From Saccharopolyspora erythraea (GTDB lineage Bacteria; Actinomycetota; Actinomycetes; Mycobacteriales; Pseudonocardiaceae), in assembly GCF_018141105.1 (NCBI RefSeq), contig NZ_CP054839.1:5769411-5833410 (forward strand): a DNA stretch of 64,000 nt, given 5' to 3'. Below the pieces are notes generated by a model. The model was given only the letters and a program-made list of their open reading frames with translations. It did not search any database and was not told where the DNA came from. Positions 33,855 to 43,375 of the stretch are shown here, piece after piece. The first letter of the stretch is position 1. Each line of letters opens with the position of its first letter. A program made the translations under genes and the position numbers.

Positions 33855-34237
33855 TGGCGGTGCCTCTCGGTGACGAAGGCGGACTGCGTTCACTGTGCGC
33901 CAGAGCACCCCGACTGGACGCAGACAGATTGTCACCTCGTCGCCGACTTCGTTGACACCACGCCTCGACTCCCTCGCGCCCTGTTCTCTCCCTGCCACCG
34001 ATGCGTTACACGTGGTAGTCGCGCCTCCGAGACGCCCATGGCCGCGGCAAGGCATGACCTGTCCGCCTCACGGGACAGGACTGGACGTTTTGTCAACCGG
34101 CCAGGGCGCACGCGGGGCGTAGCGTCTGCCCCAGCCGCTCCGAGGTCCGTTCCGCCTCGTGAGCACCACCTCGCCGAAGGAGCCAGCGCCTCTTCCGCCG
34201 GCGGCCCCACGCCGCACCACCGCAAAGGAAAGCGACC
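33855..34237. other. 383-base divergent intergenic region
   Basis: No convincing gene. It must hold the promoters of the MFS gene and the HAD-oxidase pair. I see one small hairpin, CCTGTCC/GGACAGG (34058-34064 and 34073-34079), followed by CGTTTTG. Nothing else stands out. Confidence 0.4.
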
Positions 34238-34909
34238 ATGAGCCCTCGCCCCGTCGTCACCTTCGACTGCTACCGCACCCTGGTCGACTTCGACCTCAAC
34301 CGCGAGACGCTGCCCATCGTCCGCGACCGCCTCGACGAGGTCGGCGTCGACCACGAGGTGTTCCTCGACAACCTGCGCGTCATGCGCTTCCAGGGCGTCG
34401 TCCAGCCCTACCGGCGCTACCGCGACATCCTCCGGGACTCCCTCGAGAACTGCATGCTGCTGCACGGCATCGAATACCGCGACGAGGACTACGACCGCCT
34501 GATCGCCGCCGCCGAGAAGTTCCCCGCCTTCCCGGAAGTGCCCGACGCACTGCGCACGCTCAAGCAGCACTACGACATCGCGATCCTGACCAACAGCGAC
34601 GACGACCTGATCCCCCACCACCTCGACGCCATCGGGGTGCCCTTCGACCACGTCGTCACCGCCGAACAAGCCCGCGCCTACAAACCACGGCGCCAAGCCT
34701 TCGAAAAGCTGTTCTCGGTGCTCCCCCAAACCCGCGACCAGATCACCCACGTCGCCCAGGGCTGGGACTACGACATCATGCCCACCAAGGCCCTCGGCAT
34801 CCACCGCCGCGTCTGGGTCAACCGCTACGGCCTCAAGGGCAGCGACCACTACCAGCCCTACGACGAGATCCGCGACCTGTCCGAGCTGCCCCCGCTGCTG
34901 GGGCTGTGA
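34238..34909 (+). CDS. Haloacid dehalogenase type II-like HAD hydrolase
   Basis: A 223-residue HAD-superfamily protein. Motif I is TFDCYRTLVDFD with nucleophile Asp10 and Tyr12, the pattern of L-2-haloacid dehalogenases rather than phosphatases (DxDxT). Motif II is ILTNSDDD, motif III the Lys in RAYKPRRQAF, and motif IV the acidic patch around QGWDYDIM. It could remove halide from 2-haloacids, but many such proteins act on other compounds. It forms an operon with the oxidase that starts seven bases later. ATG at 34238 follows AAAGGAAAG. Confidence 0.82.
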   Translation: MSPRPVVTFDCYRTLVDFDLNRETLPIVRDRLDEVGVDHEVFLDNLRVMRFQGVVQPYRRYRDILRDSLENCMLLHGIEYRDEDYDRLIAAAEKFPAFPEVPDALRTLKQHYDIAILTNSDDDLIPHHLDAIGVPFDHVVTAEQARAYKPRRQAFEKLFSVLPQTRDQITHVAQGWDYDIMPTKALGIHRRVWVNRYGLKGSDHYQPYDEIRDLSELPPLLGL

Positions 34910-34916
34910 GCCCGGC

Positions 34917-36311
34917 ATGAGTTCTGCGACTGACACGGATCTGGTCAACGGCAACGTGTCCTTCTGGTTCGACGCCCTGGGCGGCCGTCCGGCGCCCCGA
35001 CCCGCGCTGCCGGGAGACGTCAGCGCCGACATCTGCATCGTCGGCGGCGGCCTGACCGGGCTGTGGACCGCCTACTACCTGAAGAAGTCCGACCCCGCAC
35101 TCGACATCGCCATCGTGGAGCGCGAGTTCACCGGATACGGCGCCTCCGGCCGCAACGGCGGCTGGGCATCGGGACTGATCGCCGGATCACGCGAGCGCTT
35201 CGCCAAGCTCCACGGCCCGGACGCGCTCAGATCACAGCAGCGGCTGATGAACGAGGCGGTCGACGAGTTCGTCGCCGTGGCCGAGACCGAGGGCATCCAG
35301 GCCGACACCGTCAAAGGCGGCACCATCCGCATCGCCTCCTCCCCACCCCAAGCGCAACGGCTGCGGGCCGGAGTGGAGGAAGACCACCACTGGGGCGTGC
35401 CCGACTCCCGCATCCTCGAACGCGACGAACTGCGGGAACGCATCAACATTCCCGACGCCACCCTCGCCGCCTACACACCGCACTGCGCCCGCATCCAACC
35501 CGCACGCTTCGTGCGCGGACTGGCCGACGTCGTCGAAGCACTCGGCGTGCGGATCCACGAATCGACCGCAGTGACACACATCGAGCCCCACCTCGCCCAC
35601 ACCGACCGAGGCGTCGTCCGGGCACCGGTGATCCTGCGAGCAACCGAGGGCTACACCGCCTCCCTGGCCGGCCAGCGGCGAACCCTGCTGCCGATGAACA
35701 GCTCCATGATCGTCACCGAGCCACTGCCACGGCAGGTCTGGGACGAGATCGGCTGGAACCGCGGCGAAACCCTCGGCGACAAGTGCTACTCCCACATGTA
35801 CGGCCAACGCACCGCCGACGGCCGGATCGCCATCGGCGGCAGGGGCATCCCCTACCGCTTCGGGTCGGCCACCGACCGCGACGGAGCCACCCAGCAGGCG
35901 ACCATCCGCTCCCTCACCGAAATCCTGCACCGCAGATTCCCCGCCACCCGCGATCACCGCGTCACACACGCCTGGTGCGGCGTACTCGGGGTCCCCCGCG
36001 ACTGGTGCTCCAGCGCCACCTACGACCCCCGCACCGGACTGGGACACGCCGGCGGCTACGTAGGCCAGGGCGTCACCACCACCAACCTCGCCGGACGCAC
36101 CCTGCGAGACCTCGTGCTCGGCCACGACACCGAACTCACCCGCCTGCCCTGGGTAGGACACACCACCCGCCGATGGGAGTTCGAACCCCTGCGCTGGCTC
36201 GGCGTCCGATCCATGTACCTCGCCTACGGCTGGGCCGACCACCACGAGCACACACGCGGACGCGAGTCACGACTGGCGAAACTCGCCGACCTCATCACCC
36301 GCCGCCCTTGA
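34917..36311 (+). CDS. FAD-dependent amine/amino acid oxidase (DAO family)
   Basis: A 464-residue flavoprotein with the dinucleotide-binding motif ICIVGGGLTGLWTAYYLKK near residue 38, EREFTGYGASGRNGGW (the flavin-binding Gly-rich segment of the gamma-glutamylputrescine oxidase/PuuB group) and a C-terminal FAD contact GYVGQGVTTTNLAGR. Such enzymes oxidise secondary amines or N-modified amines to aldehyde plus amine. A PucR-type regulator and a transporter nearby fit amine catabolism. ATG at 34917; it converges on the hydrolase gene with a seven-base gap. Confidence 0.85.
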   Translation: MSSATDTDLVNGNVSFWFDALGGRPAPRPALPGDVSADICIVGGGLTGLWTAYYLKKSDPALDIAIVEREFTGYGASGRNGGWASGLIAGSRERFAKLHGPDALRSQQRLMNEAVDEFVAVAETEGIQADTVKGGTIRIASSPPQAQRLRAGVEEDHHWGVPDSRILERDELRERINIPDATLAAYTPHCARIQPARFVRGLADVVEALGVRIHESTAVTHIEPHLAHTDRGVVRAPVILRATEGYTASLAGQRRTLLPMNSSMIVTEPLPRQVWDEIGWNRGETLGDKCYSHMYGQRTADGRIAIGGRGIPYRFGSATDRDGATQQATIRSLTEILHRRFPATRDHRVTHAWCGVLGVPRDWCSSATYDPRTGLGHAGGYVGQGVTTTNLAGRTLRDLVLGHDTELTRLPWVGHTTRRWEFEPLRWLGVRSMYLAYGWADHHEHTRGRESRLAKLADLITRRP

Positions 36312-36318
36312 GGGGTCC

Positions 36319-37152
36319 CTATCCCCGGAGGAAGTCCACAAGGGTTGCGGTGAGGTCGGCGGGATTGTCTTCCTGCACGAGATGCCCTGCGCGCGGGACG
36401 GGATGGAACGTCGCTTCAGGGATGCGGGCGGCGAGCTCCCGTCCGCGCGCTTCGGGCATCCAGGTGTCGTCCTGCCCCCAGCAGATCTTGACCGGTATCC
36501 CGATTCGCTCGTACCGGCCCTGGATCTCGTCGATGAACGAGGGATCTTCCGTGCGCTGCCCGAGCTGGCGGTAGAAGGCGGCCTGACCGGGCTCGTCCGT
36601 CCAAGGGGCGGCCAGAGCATCGAGCGTTGCCGGATGCAGCCCGCGGCTGCTCGCGGTGTTCACGTACTCCCGCACCAACGCCTGGTGCACCCGCAGCGGC
36701 AGGGCGGCGAAGATTTCCGCGTGCCCGCCCACCACTTCGAAGAAGGCGCTGCCCCACGGCCCAAGCGCGACGGCGTCGACCAGCGCGAGCCTGCGGTACC
36801 GGGCGTCGTGCAGCAGGTGCGCGCCCAGCGCGATCGCCCCGCCGGAATCGTGCGCGACCACCAGCGGTTCGGTCAGGCCCCAGTGGCCGAGAAGTTCGGC
36901 GAAGACCCTCGTGATCGCGTCGAGCGAGAGGTCCTGCGCCTCCGACTTCTCCGAGACTCCGTAGCCGGGCATGTCCCAGACGTAGACGCGGTACCGGTGC
37001 GCGAACGCCGGAGCGATGTCTCGCCAGATGTAGGAGGAGAACGGCGTGCCGTGGAGCAGAACGAGCGGTTCGCCGTCAGGAGCCCCCAGCTTCTCCCAGC
37101 GCACCTGGCCGAGATCCGATGAGTAGGCGGCGGTCAGCTGCCAATCGTCCAT
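36319..37152 (-). CDS. Alpha/beta hydrolase, haloalkane dehalogenase/epoxide hydrolase-like
   Basis: A 277-residue hydrolase with the oxyanion motif LVLLHGTPFSSYIWRD, the nucleophile elbow AHDSGGA (Ser near residue 102), the acidic residue in GQDDTWMP and His in RAGHLVQ. The fold resembles haloalkane dehalogenases, but their nucleophile is Asp; here the elbow supplies Ser, so esterase or C-C hydrolase chemistry is more likely. ATG at 37152 has GGGAGGAAG upstream. It stands alone. Confidence 0.82.
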   Translation of the reverse strand: MDDWQLTAAYSSDLGQVRWEKLGAPDGEPLVLLHGTPFSSYIWRDIAPAFAHRYRVYVWDMPGYGVSEKSEAQDLSLDAITRVFAELLGHWGLTEPLVVAHDSGGAIALGAHLLHDARYRRLALVDAVALGPWGSAFFEVVGGHAEIFAALPLRVHQALVREYVNTASSRGLHPATLDALAAPWTDEPGQAAFYRQLGQRTEDPSFIDEIQGRYERIGIPVKICWGQDDTWMPEARGRELAARIPEATFHPVPRAGHLVQEDNPADLTATLVDFLRG

Positions 37153-37416
37153 GTGCTTCCTCCCGACGCGCAGGCGGGAACGGCCCGGACCCACCACGGT
37201 AGACACCTCGCCCGGCTTCGCACGCCATGACAGGGGGAACACAGGTTCGACCGCCGCCGCTCATCCACAGTGGACCCGCTGCACCTGGCCGGGCGACGGT
37301 CACGAACCGTCGCCGCTGTGCCAGAGCCACCGGTACGCCGGTAACGTCGTGCAATGATCTCCGCACCACCCCGACCACTCCTGCCCGGGACGCTCTGGCC
37401 GCGCACTGAGGTCGCC

Positions 37417-38799
37417 GTGAACGACTGGTTGCTCGGCGACCTCGCCGGTCTCGCGTCCCCATGGGCCTACGTCGTCGTCGGAGTGCTGGCGGCGGGCGAG
37501 GCCGTCTTCGCCGGGCTGCTGCTGCCCGGCGAGCTCGCACTGCTGCTCGGCGGCTTCCTCGCCTTCACCGGCCACGTGTCGCTGCCGCTGATGGTGCTCG
37601 TGGCGACCGCCGCGGCGCTCGTGGGGCCGCTGCTGGGCTACGAGGTGGGCCGCTGGATCGGCCCGGCGCTGCGCCGCGGCTGGGTCGGGCGCCGCATCGG
37701 CGCCGCGAGGTGGGAGAAGGTCGAAACCACCCTGGCCCGCTACGGCGGCCGGGCGCTGCTGTTCGGCAGGTTCGTCTCGGTGCTGCGGTCGCTGCTGCCG
37801 TTCGTCGCGGGCGCCAGCCGGATGCCGTACCGGACCTTCCTGCTCTACACCGCCGTCGGCGGGCTCGTCTGGGGACCGGGGTTCGTCCTGCTCGGGTACG
37901 CGGCCGGGCACTCTTACCAGGCCGTGGCCCACCTCGCCGGTTCCGCCGGGCTGGTGCTGCTGGTCCTGCTGGCAATGGTCGTCGCGGTCGTCGCGGCAGC
38001 CCGATGGGCCGGTACCCACCGCGACCGGATTCGGACGGTCACCGCCTCCGCGCTGGACCTGCCGTGGGTGCGCGCGGTGCGGTGGCGCTTCCGCCACCAG
38101 CTCGCCTTCCTGGCGCGGCGGCTGCACCCCGGTGGCGCGCTCGGGCTGTACCTGACGCTCGGGCTGCTGGTCATCGTCGGCTGCGGCTGGGCCTTCGGCA
38201 AGATCACCGAGGACGTGCTCGGGCACGAGGAGCTGGCAGCCGACGACAGCCCGCTGTCCCACTGGCTCGTCGCGCACCGCACCGGCTGGCTGACCGCAGC
38301 CATGCAGGTGGCCACCGCGCTGGGCAGCGCGTGGATCGCGGTACCCGCGACCGCGCTGGCCACCGCGCTGCTGACCGCGCGCGGCGACCGGCGCCGGGCG
38401 GTGACCACCGCACTGGGAACGGTGGCCGGCGCCGCCGTGCTGGTCAACGCGATCAAGCTGCTGATCGGCCGCGACCGGCCCGACTTCGCGCTGATGCTGG
38501 TCGAGACCGGCAGCTACTCGTTCCCCTCCGGACACGCCGCCCAGTCCGCGGCGGCCTGCGCCACCATCGCCTACTTCGCGGCCGCCCGCTGGCCCCAGTG
38601 GGGGCACCAGGTCACCGCTTGGGCCGCGGCGGTCCTGCTCGCGCTGCTGGTGGGCTTCTCCCGGATCTACCTCGGCGCGCACTGGTTCACCGACGTCCTC
38701 GGCGGCTACGCGCTGGGCCTGGCCTGGACCACGACCGTCATCACCACCACCGGCGCCCTGCACCGCCTGCGCCGCGAGAAGGCCGTCACCGACGCCTAG
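37417..38799 (+). CDS. DedA (VTT) domain fused to PAP2 phosphatase, membrane protein
   Basis: A polytopic protein of about 460 residues. The N-terminal half is a DedA/VTT membrane domain (GLLLPGELALLLGGFLA, FGRFVSVLRSLLPFVAG), a family now seen as lipid scramblases/carrier-lipid recyclers. The C-terminal half is a PAP2 phosphatase with all three catalytic motifs: KLLIGRDRP, SFPSGHA and SRIYLGAHWFTDVLGG. The fusion suggests flipping and dephosphorylating a polyprenyl or phosphatidyl phosphate on the outer face. It precedes lysX by 27 bases. GTG at 37417 gives a hydrophobic start; ATG at 37354 would add 21 residues. Confidence 0.85.
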   Translation: MNDWLLGDLAGLASPWAYVVVGVLAAGEAVFAGLLLPGELALLLGGFLAFTGHVSLPLMVLVATAAALVGPLLGYEVGRWIGPALRRGWVGRRIGAARWEKVETTLARYGGRALLFGRFVSVLRSLLPFVAGASRMPYRTFLLYTAVGGLVWGPGFVLLGYAAGHSYQAVAHLAGSAGLVLLVLLAMVVAVVAAARWAGTHRDRIRTVTASALDLPWVRAVRWRFRHQLAFLARRLHPGGALGLYLTLGLLVIVGCGWAFGKITEDVLGHEELAADDSPLSHWLVAHRTGWLTAAMQVATALGSAWIAVPATALATALLTARGDRRRAVTTALGTVAGAAVLVNAIKLLIGRDRPDFALMLVETGSYSFPSGHAAQSAAACATIAYFAAARWPQWGHQVTAWAAAVLLALLVGFSRIYLGAHWFTDVLGGYALGLAWTTTVITTTGALHRLRREKAVTDA

Positions 38800-38826
38800 A
38801 ATCGGCTCGCGACGCTGAGGAGGCCC

Positions 38827-41800
38827 GTGGTGGAGCACGCGCGGCGGTTCCGGTGGCGCGACCGCGTCCCGGGCGCGGCCGCCGGGGTCGTGTTCGCGAT
38901 CGCGCTGCTGTGCTCGTTCGCGGCCGTCGGTCTGGTGCTGCACGGCCACGTCCAGCCGGTGCGCCGGTTCGTCGACGACGTCGTCTTCCCCGCCCCGCCC
39001 AACCTCGCCTACGGGGCCTTCCTGGCGGTGCTCGCGGCGGCGCTGAAGCGGCGCAAGTGGGTCGCGCACCGGATTCTCGCGGCCATCGTGCTGCTCCAGC
39101 TGCTCGTGGACCTGGCGGTGCTGGTGGCCGCGGGCAGCGAGGGTTCGCTGTGGATCGACGAGATGGGCACGCTGCGGCAGGTGCCGGTCAGCCCGTGGCC
39201 GTTCGAGGTGAACGTCGCGGTGAGCCTCGCGGCGCTGACCCTGCTGGTGTGGGCGCGGGGCGAGTTCTACGGGCGCACCAGCAGCGGCAGCGTCCGCCGC
39301 GCCGCGGCCACCTTCTGCGGGCTCGTCGCGGCGTTCGTGGCGCTGGGCTTCGGCCTGGTGACGGTGTTCCCCGGTTCGCTGGACGACACGTGGGAGCGGC
39401 TGACCTGGACGGTGGAGCGGGTGCTGGGCGGCGCGGTGGTCTTCGACGTCACCCGCGTCGGCCACGCCCCGGGCTGGGTCAACCTGCTGCTCGGGCTGTT
39501 CGGCAGCGCCGCGCTGTTCGCGACGTTGTTCGTGCTCTTCGCCGCGCAACGGGTGGCCGCGGCGCTGACGCCCGAGCAGGAACAGCGGATCCGGCGGCTG
39601 CTGGACGCCGGCGACGGCGACTCGCTCGGCTACTTCGCGACCCGCCGCGACCGGCCGGCGCTGTTCTCGGCCAGCGGCAAGGCGGCCATCAGCTACCGGC
39701 CGGTCGCCGGGGTGTGCCTGGCCGGCGGCGACCCGGTCGGCGACCCCGAGGCGTGGACCCCGGCGATCCAGGACTGGCTGGCGATGTGCCGGGAGTACAC
39801 CTGGATGCCCGCGGCGATGGGGCTCAGCGAGCCTGCCGCCGCCGCGTTCTCCCGGGCCGGGCTGAAGGTGCTGCAACTGGGCGACGAGGCGGTTCTGCAC
39901 ACCGCCGAGTTCGGCCTGTCTGGCCGGGACATGCGGCCGGTGCGCCAGGCGGTCAACCGGGTCCACCGCGCCGGTTACCGAACGCGCGTCAGGCGGCACC
40001 GGGACGTTCCCGAGGCCCAGATGCGGGAAATCGTCGAACTGGTCGACCGGTGGCGCACCAGCGGCACCGAGCGCGGCTTCTCGATGGCGCTGGGCCGGCT
40101 CGGCGACCCGCGCGACGGCGACTGCGTGCTCGTGGAGGCGGTCGGACCGGATGGCCGGCGACACGCTCTGCTGTCGCTGGTCCCGTGGGGCCGCGACGGG
40201 CTGTCGCTGGACCTGATGCGGCGCGACCCGGACGCCGACAACGGGCTGGTCGAGCTGATGGTCGCGGCCCTGATGCGCACGGCGCCGGTGCTGGGCGTGA
40301 CGCGGGTGTCGCTGAACTTCGCGGTGTTCCGCTCGGCGTTCGAGGAAGGCGCGCGGCTGGGCGCCGGCCCGGTGCTGCGGGCCTGGCGGGGACTGCTGCT
40401 GTTGCTGTCGCGCTGGTGGCAGCTGGAGTCGCTCTACCGGTCGAACGTCAAGTACCAGCCGCACTGGTACCCCCGCTACATCGCCTTCGCCGAGCACCGC
40501 GAGCTCGCCCGCGTGGGCCTGGCCTCGGCCATCGCCGAGGGCTTCGTGCCCGCCTTCGGCCACCGCCGGGCGGTGACCGTGTCCGGCGCGCGGCCCGGTG
40601 CCCCGGCGACGGTGCCGCCCGCACCGCAGCCTGCCGCCGAACCGGAGCAGCAGCAGGTGCGGCTGCGCAAGCTCGCCGAGCTGCGCGAGGCGGGCGTCGA
40701 CCCGTACCCGCCCGAGGTGCCCCGCACGCAACCGTGCCGCGCGGTGGCCGAGCAGCACTGCGGTCTGCAGCCGGGAACGCGGACCGGCGAAACCACGTCG
40801 GTGGCCGGGCGGGTGATGCGCCTGCGCGACCACGGCGGCCTGTGCTTCGCGACCGTGCGCGACTGGTCCGGCGACCTCCAGGTGCTGCTCACCGCCGACG
40901 GCAGCGGCCACGACCTGCTGGGGGCCTGGCGCGGCGAGGTCGACATCGGCGACCAGGTGTCGGTGACCGGAGAGGTCGTGACCTCCGACCACGGCGAGCT
41001 GACGGTTCTGGCCAAGAGCTGGATCCTGGCGGGCAAGTGCCTGCACCCGCTGCCCGACAAGCACCGCGGTCTGTCCGATCCGGACTCGCGCGTCCGCGCC
41101 CGCCACCTCGACCTGATCACGCGGCCGGACGCGCGCTCCGTGCTGCGGGCGCGCAGCGCGGCCACCCACGCGCTGCGGGACGTGCTCGTGCGGTCCGACT
41201 TCGTCGAGGTCGAGACACCGGTGCTGCAACCGGTCCGCGGCGGGGCGAACGCCCGGCCGTTCAGCACCCACATCAACGCATACGACCTGCGGCTGTACCT
41301 GCGGATCGCCCCGGAGCTCTACCTCAAGCGGCTCTGCGTCGGCGGCGTCGAGCGGCTGTTCGAGATCGGCCGGTCGTTCCGCAACGAGGGCGTGTCGCAC
41401 AAGCACAACCCCGAGTTCACGATGCTGGAGGCATACCAGGCGTTCGGCGACTACTCCACGATGCGCGAGCTGTGCCGGGAGCTGGTGGTCGCCGCCGCGG
41501 TCGCCGCGACCGGTTCGACCGTCGTGACCGGTCGCGACCGGCTCGGCCGCGACGTCGAGACCGACCTCGCCGGTGACTGGCCGGTGGTCGGCGTGCACGA
41601 GGCGGTGTCGGCCGCGACCGGCGAGGAGGTCACCGCGGACACGCCCGTTGAACTGCTCCGGCACCTCTGCGACGACAACGGCGTCGCGCACCTGCGGGAC
41701 TGGGGCCGCGGGGCGGTGCTGCTGGAGCTCTACGAGCGGCTCGTGGAGACTGAGACCACTGGGCCGACGTTCTACCGCGACTTCCCGGCAGAGGTCTCGC

Positions 41801-42126
41801 CGCTGGCCCGCCCGTACCGCCACGACGGCAGGCTGGCCGAACGCTGGGACCTGGTCGCCTTCGGCACCGAGCTCGGCACCGGCTACTCGGAGCTGACCGA
41901 CCCGGTGGAGCAGCGGCGGCGGCTGGCCGCCCAGGCCCGGCTCGCCGCCGAGGGCGACGCCGAGGCCATGGACGTCGACGAGGACTTCCTCACCGCGCTG
42001 GAGTACGCCATGCCGCCCACCGGCGGCCTCGGACTCGGGGTCGACCGCCTCGTCATGCTGCTCACCGGGCGCTCCATCCGCGACACCCTGGCGTTCCCGC
42101 TGGTCAAGCCACAACGCGCGACCTGA
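38827..42126 (+). CDS. lysX: Bifunctional lysylphosphatidylglycerol synthase/lysyl-tRNA synthetase LysX
   Basis: A 1099-residue protein with the architecture of mycobacterial LysX. About six membrane segments fill residues 1-245, then a cytoplasmic MprF-type transferase domain (DUF2156; residues about 255-590, with RPVAGVCLAGGDPVGD and GMAL-type core), then an OB-fold (about 650-740) and a class II lysyl-tRNA synthetase core (motif 2 FRNEGVSHKHNPEFTMLE; motif 3 GLGLGVDRLVMLLTG). It charges lysine on tRNA and transfers it to phosphatidylglycerol, raising surface charge and resistance to cationic peptides. GTG at 38827 or 38830, after GAGGAGG. It is coupled to the DedA-PAP2 gene. Confidence 0.93.
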   Translation: MVEHARRFRWRDRVPGAAAGVVFAIALLCSFAAVGLVLHGHVQPVRRFVDDVVFPAPPNLAYGAFLAVLAAALKRRKWVAHRILAAIVLLQLLVDLAVLVAAGSEGSLWIDEMGTLRQVPVSPWPFEVNVAVSLAALTLLVWARGEFYGRTSSGSVRRAAATFCGLVAAFVALGFGLVTVFPGSLDDTWERLTWTVERVLGGAVVFDVTRVGHAPGWVNLLLGLFGSAALFATLFVLFAAQRVAAALTPEQEQRIRRLLDAGDGDSLGYFATRRDRPALFSASGKAAISYRPVAGVCLAGGDPVGDPEAWTPAIQDWLAMCREYTWMPAAMGLSEPAAAAFSRAGLKVLQLGDEAVLHTAEFGLSGRDMRPVRQAVNRVHRAGYRTRVRRHRDVPEAQMREIVELVDRWRTSGTERGFSMALGRLGDPRDGDCVLVEAVGPDGRRHALLSLVPWGRDGLSLDLMRRDPDADNGLVELMVAALMRTAPVLGVTRVSLNFAVFRSAFEEGARLGAGPVLRAWRGLLLLLSRWWQLESLYRSNVKYQPHWYPRYIAFAEHRELARVGLASAIAEGFVPAFGHRRAVTVSGARPGAPATVPPAPQPAAEPEQQQVRLRKLAELREAGVDPYPPEVPRTQPCRAVAEQHCGLQPGTRTGETTSVAGRVMRLRDHGGLCFATVRDWSGDLQVLLTADGSGHDLLGAWRGEVDIGDQVSVTGEVVTSDHGELTVLAKSWILAGKCLHPLPDKHRGLSDPDSRVRARHLDLITRPDARSVLRARSAATHALRDVLVRSDFVEVETPVLQPVRGGANARPFSTHINAYDLRLYLRIAPELYLKRLCVGGVERLFEIGRSFRNEGVSHKHNPEFTMLEAYQAFGDYSTMRELCRELVVAAAVAATGSTVVTGRDRLGRDVETDLAGDWPVVGVHEAVSAATGEEVTADTPVELLRHLCDDNGVAHLRDWGRGAVLLELYERLVETETTGPTFYRDFPAEVSPLARPYRHDGRLAERWDLVAFGTELGTGYSELTDPVEQRRRLAAQARLAAEGDAEAMDVDEDFLTALEYAMPPTGGLGLGVDRLVMLLTGRSIRDTLAFPLVKPQRAT

Positions 42127-42535
42127 ACGGCACTTCCCCGCGCGGTGCAGGGCGGTGGCTCGGCCGTGCGGCGAAGCTGAACGGCTCACGCCGACCGGGT
42201 GAACCACGGCCCAGAGGCACGCCGGGCTCAGCGACACCCGCCTCATCGTGCACGGCGGCAACACCGTCGTGCACGAGGCGCGGCAAAGGGACCGAAGTGC
42301 GGCGGAACCAGCCTGCTCCGGGAACGCGCTGTCCCCGTCGATGGCTACCGCGACGCGGTGTGCGGGCCCGCGCGACGAGATCGTCGAGCGCCGCTCCACA
42401 ATGGATAGACACGGAGCTGGGCACGTGGCCGTGGCCGGTGAGAGATTCGGCCAATCGGCCGATGCGATGGAACCTCCTCGCTCCCGACGCGTCTCACGGT
42501 CTGCAAGGCATCAGCAGAGCAAGGGGGCGGTCGTC
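42127..42535. other. 409-base region between lysX and the lipoprotein gene
   Basis: No supported gene. A hairpin with 9-bp arms TCGTGCACG/CGTGCACGA (about 42246-42254 and 42268-42276) may terminate lysX or act as an operator; the core CGTGCACG is itself a palindrome. The end of the region must hold the promoter of the lipoprotein gene. Confidence 0.4.
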
Positions 42536-43177
42536 ATGTCTTTTCGCAGCAAGCTCGCCGTCGCCACCGGTTCGGTGGTGTTGTCCGCGCTCGCGTTGAC
42601 CGGGTGCTCGGCTGGTGCGCAGCCGGCCGTGCCCGCTCCCGGACAGGTAACCGGGAACCAGGCATCACCCGGTGTCGGCGGCGCGGCCGGCGAGAGCAGC
42701 GAAGCGGCTGAGAACAGCGGTGAGGCCACTGGGACCGGCGAGAGCGGCGAAGTCCGCGAGAGCGGCCAAGTGATCAACGACAAGCCCGGCGAGATCGACA
42801 TCCGGGCCGGCCAGCACGGCTCGGAGGAGCGGGTCGTGTTCGACCTGAGCACGCTGCCGGAGCTGTCGGGCGGCATCAAGCTGATGAAGCACGAGCTCAA
42901 CGAGCAGGCACCGGTCTGGGGCGGCTCCGGCGAACCGGTCGAGGGCATGGAGGGCAAGAGCTTCCTGCACGTCTACCTGGAGGCCGCCGACGCCGCCCGG
43001 ACCACCGCGGGCCCGGAGTCGTTCGGGCTGCCGACCGCCAAGAGCGCCGTCGTCAACGACAACTCCCACGGCACCGCCGAGATGACCGTCGGTCTCGACG
43101 CCGGCGTGGACTACGAGGTGCTGGTCGAGGGCGAGAAGGTGGTCATCAACATGAGCCGCGGACCTCTGGGCCGGTGA
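42536..43177 (+). CDS. AMIN-like domain lipoprotein
   Basis: A 213-residue exported lipoprotein. The signal peptide ends in the lipobox LTGC with the lipidated Cys at residue 24. A low-complexity Gly/Glu/Ser linker (residues about 35-85) leads to a C-terminal domain beginning IDIRAGQHGSEERVVFDL, which matches the AMIN-like domain of actinobacterial lipoproteins, named for resemblance to the envelope-targeting domain of amidases. Its role is unknown. ATG at 42536 follows AAGGGGG. A long hairpin begins at its stop codon. Confidence 0.78.
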   Translation: MSFRSKLAVATGSVVLSALALTGCSAGAQPAVPAPGQVTGNQASPGVGGAAGESSEAAENSGEATGTGESGEVRESGQVINDKPGEIDIRAGQHGSEERVVFDLSTLPELSGGIKLMKHELNEQAPVWGGSGEPVEGMEGKSFLHVYLEAADAARTTAGPESFGLPTAKSAVVNDNSHGTAEMTVGLDAGVDYEVLVEGEKVVINMSRGPLGR

Positions 43178-43246
43178 CCTGACTTCGTTCCTGCTTTCGT
43201 GGGCGGTGGCAGCGGACAGCCGGTGCCACCTCCGGCGAAGTCAGGT
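43177..43246 (+). terminator. Long hairpin terminator after the lipoprotein gene
   Basis: ACCTGACTTCG (43177-43187) pairs perfectly with CGAAGTCAGGT (43236-43246), and an inner stem GGTGGCA/TGCCACC (43205-43211, 43224-43230) extends it. The outer arm overlaps the last base of the stop codon. Confidence 0.7.
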
Positions 43247-43375
43247 ATCCGAGCATTGCCGGTCGTCCCCGAAGCAGGGTCTGCCGACGCTGCCTCGGAT
43301 GGCAAAACCCGTTGCCAAACGCTATGTGCTCCGGCTAAGTTGCGTGAGCCCGGCGAGAACGAGGAGGTGAGTGCC

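Noticed and set aside
37300-42399. A very long open frame (about 1700 codons) on the minus strand across lysX
   Set aside because: It is antisense to LysX and DedA-PAP2, both with clear family motifs; long antisense frames are expected in GC-rich coding DNA. The translation is low-complexity His/Arg/Gln with no domains.
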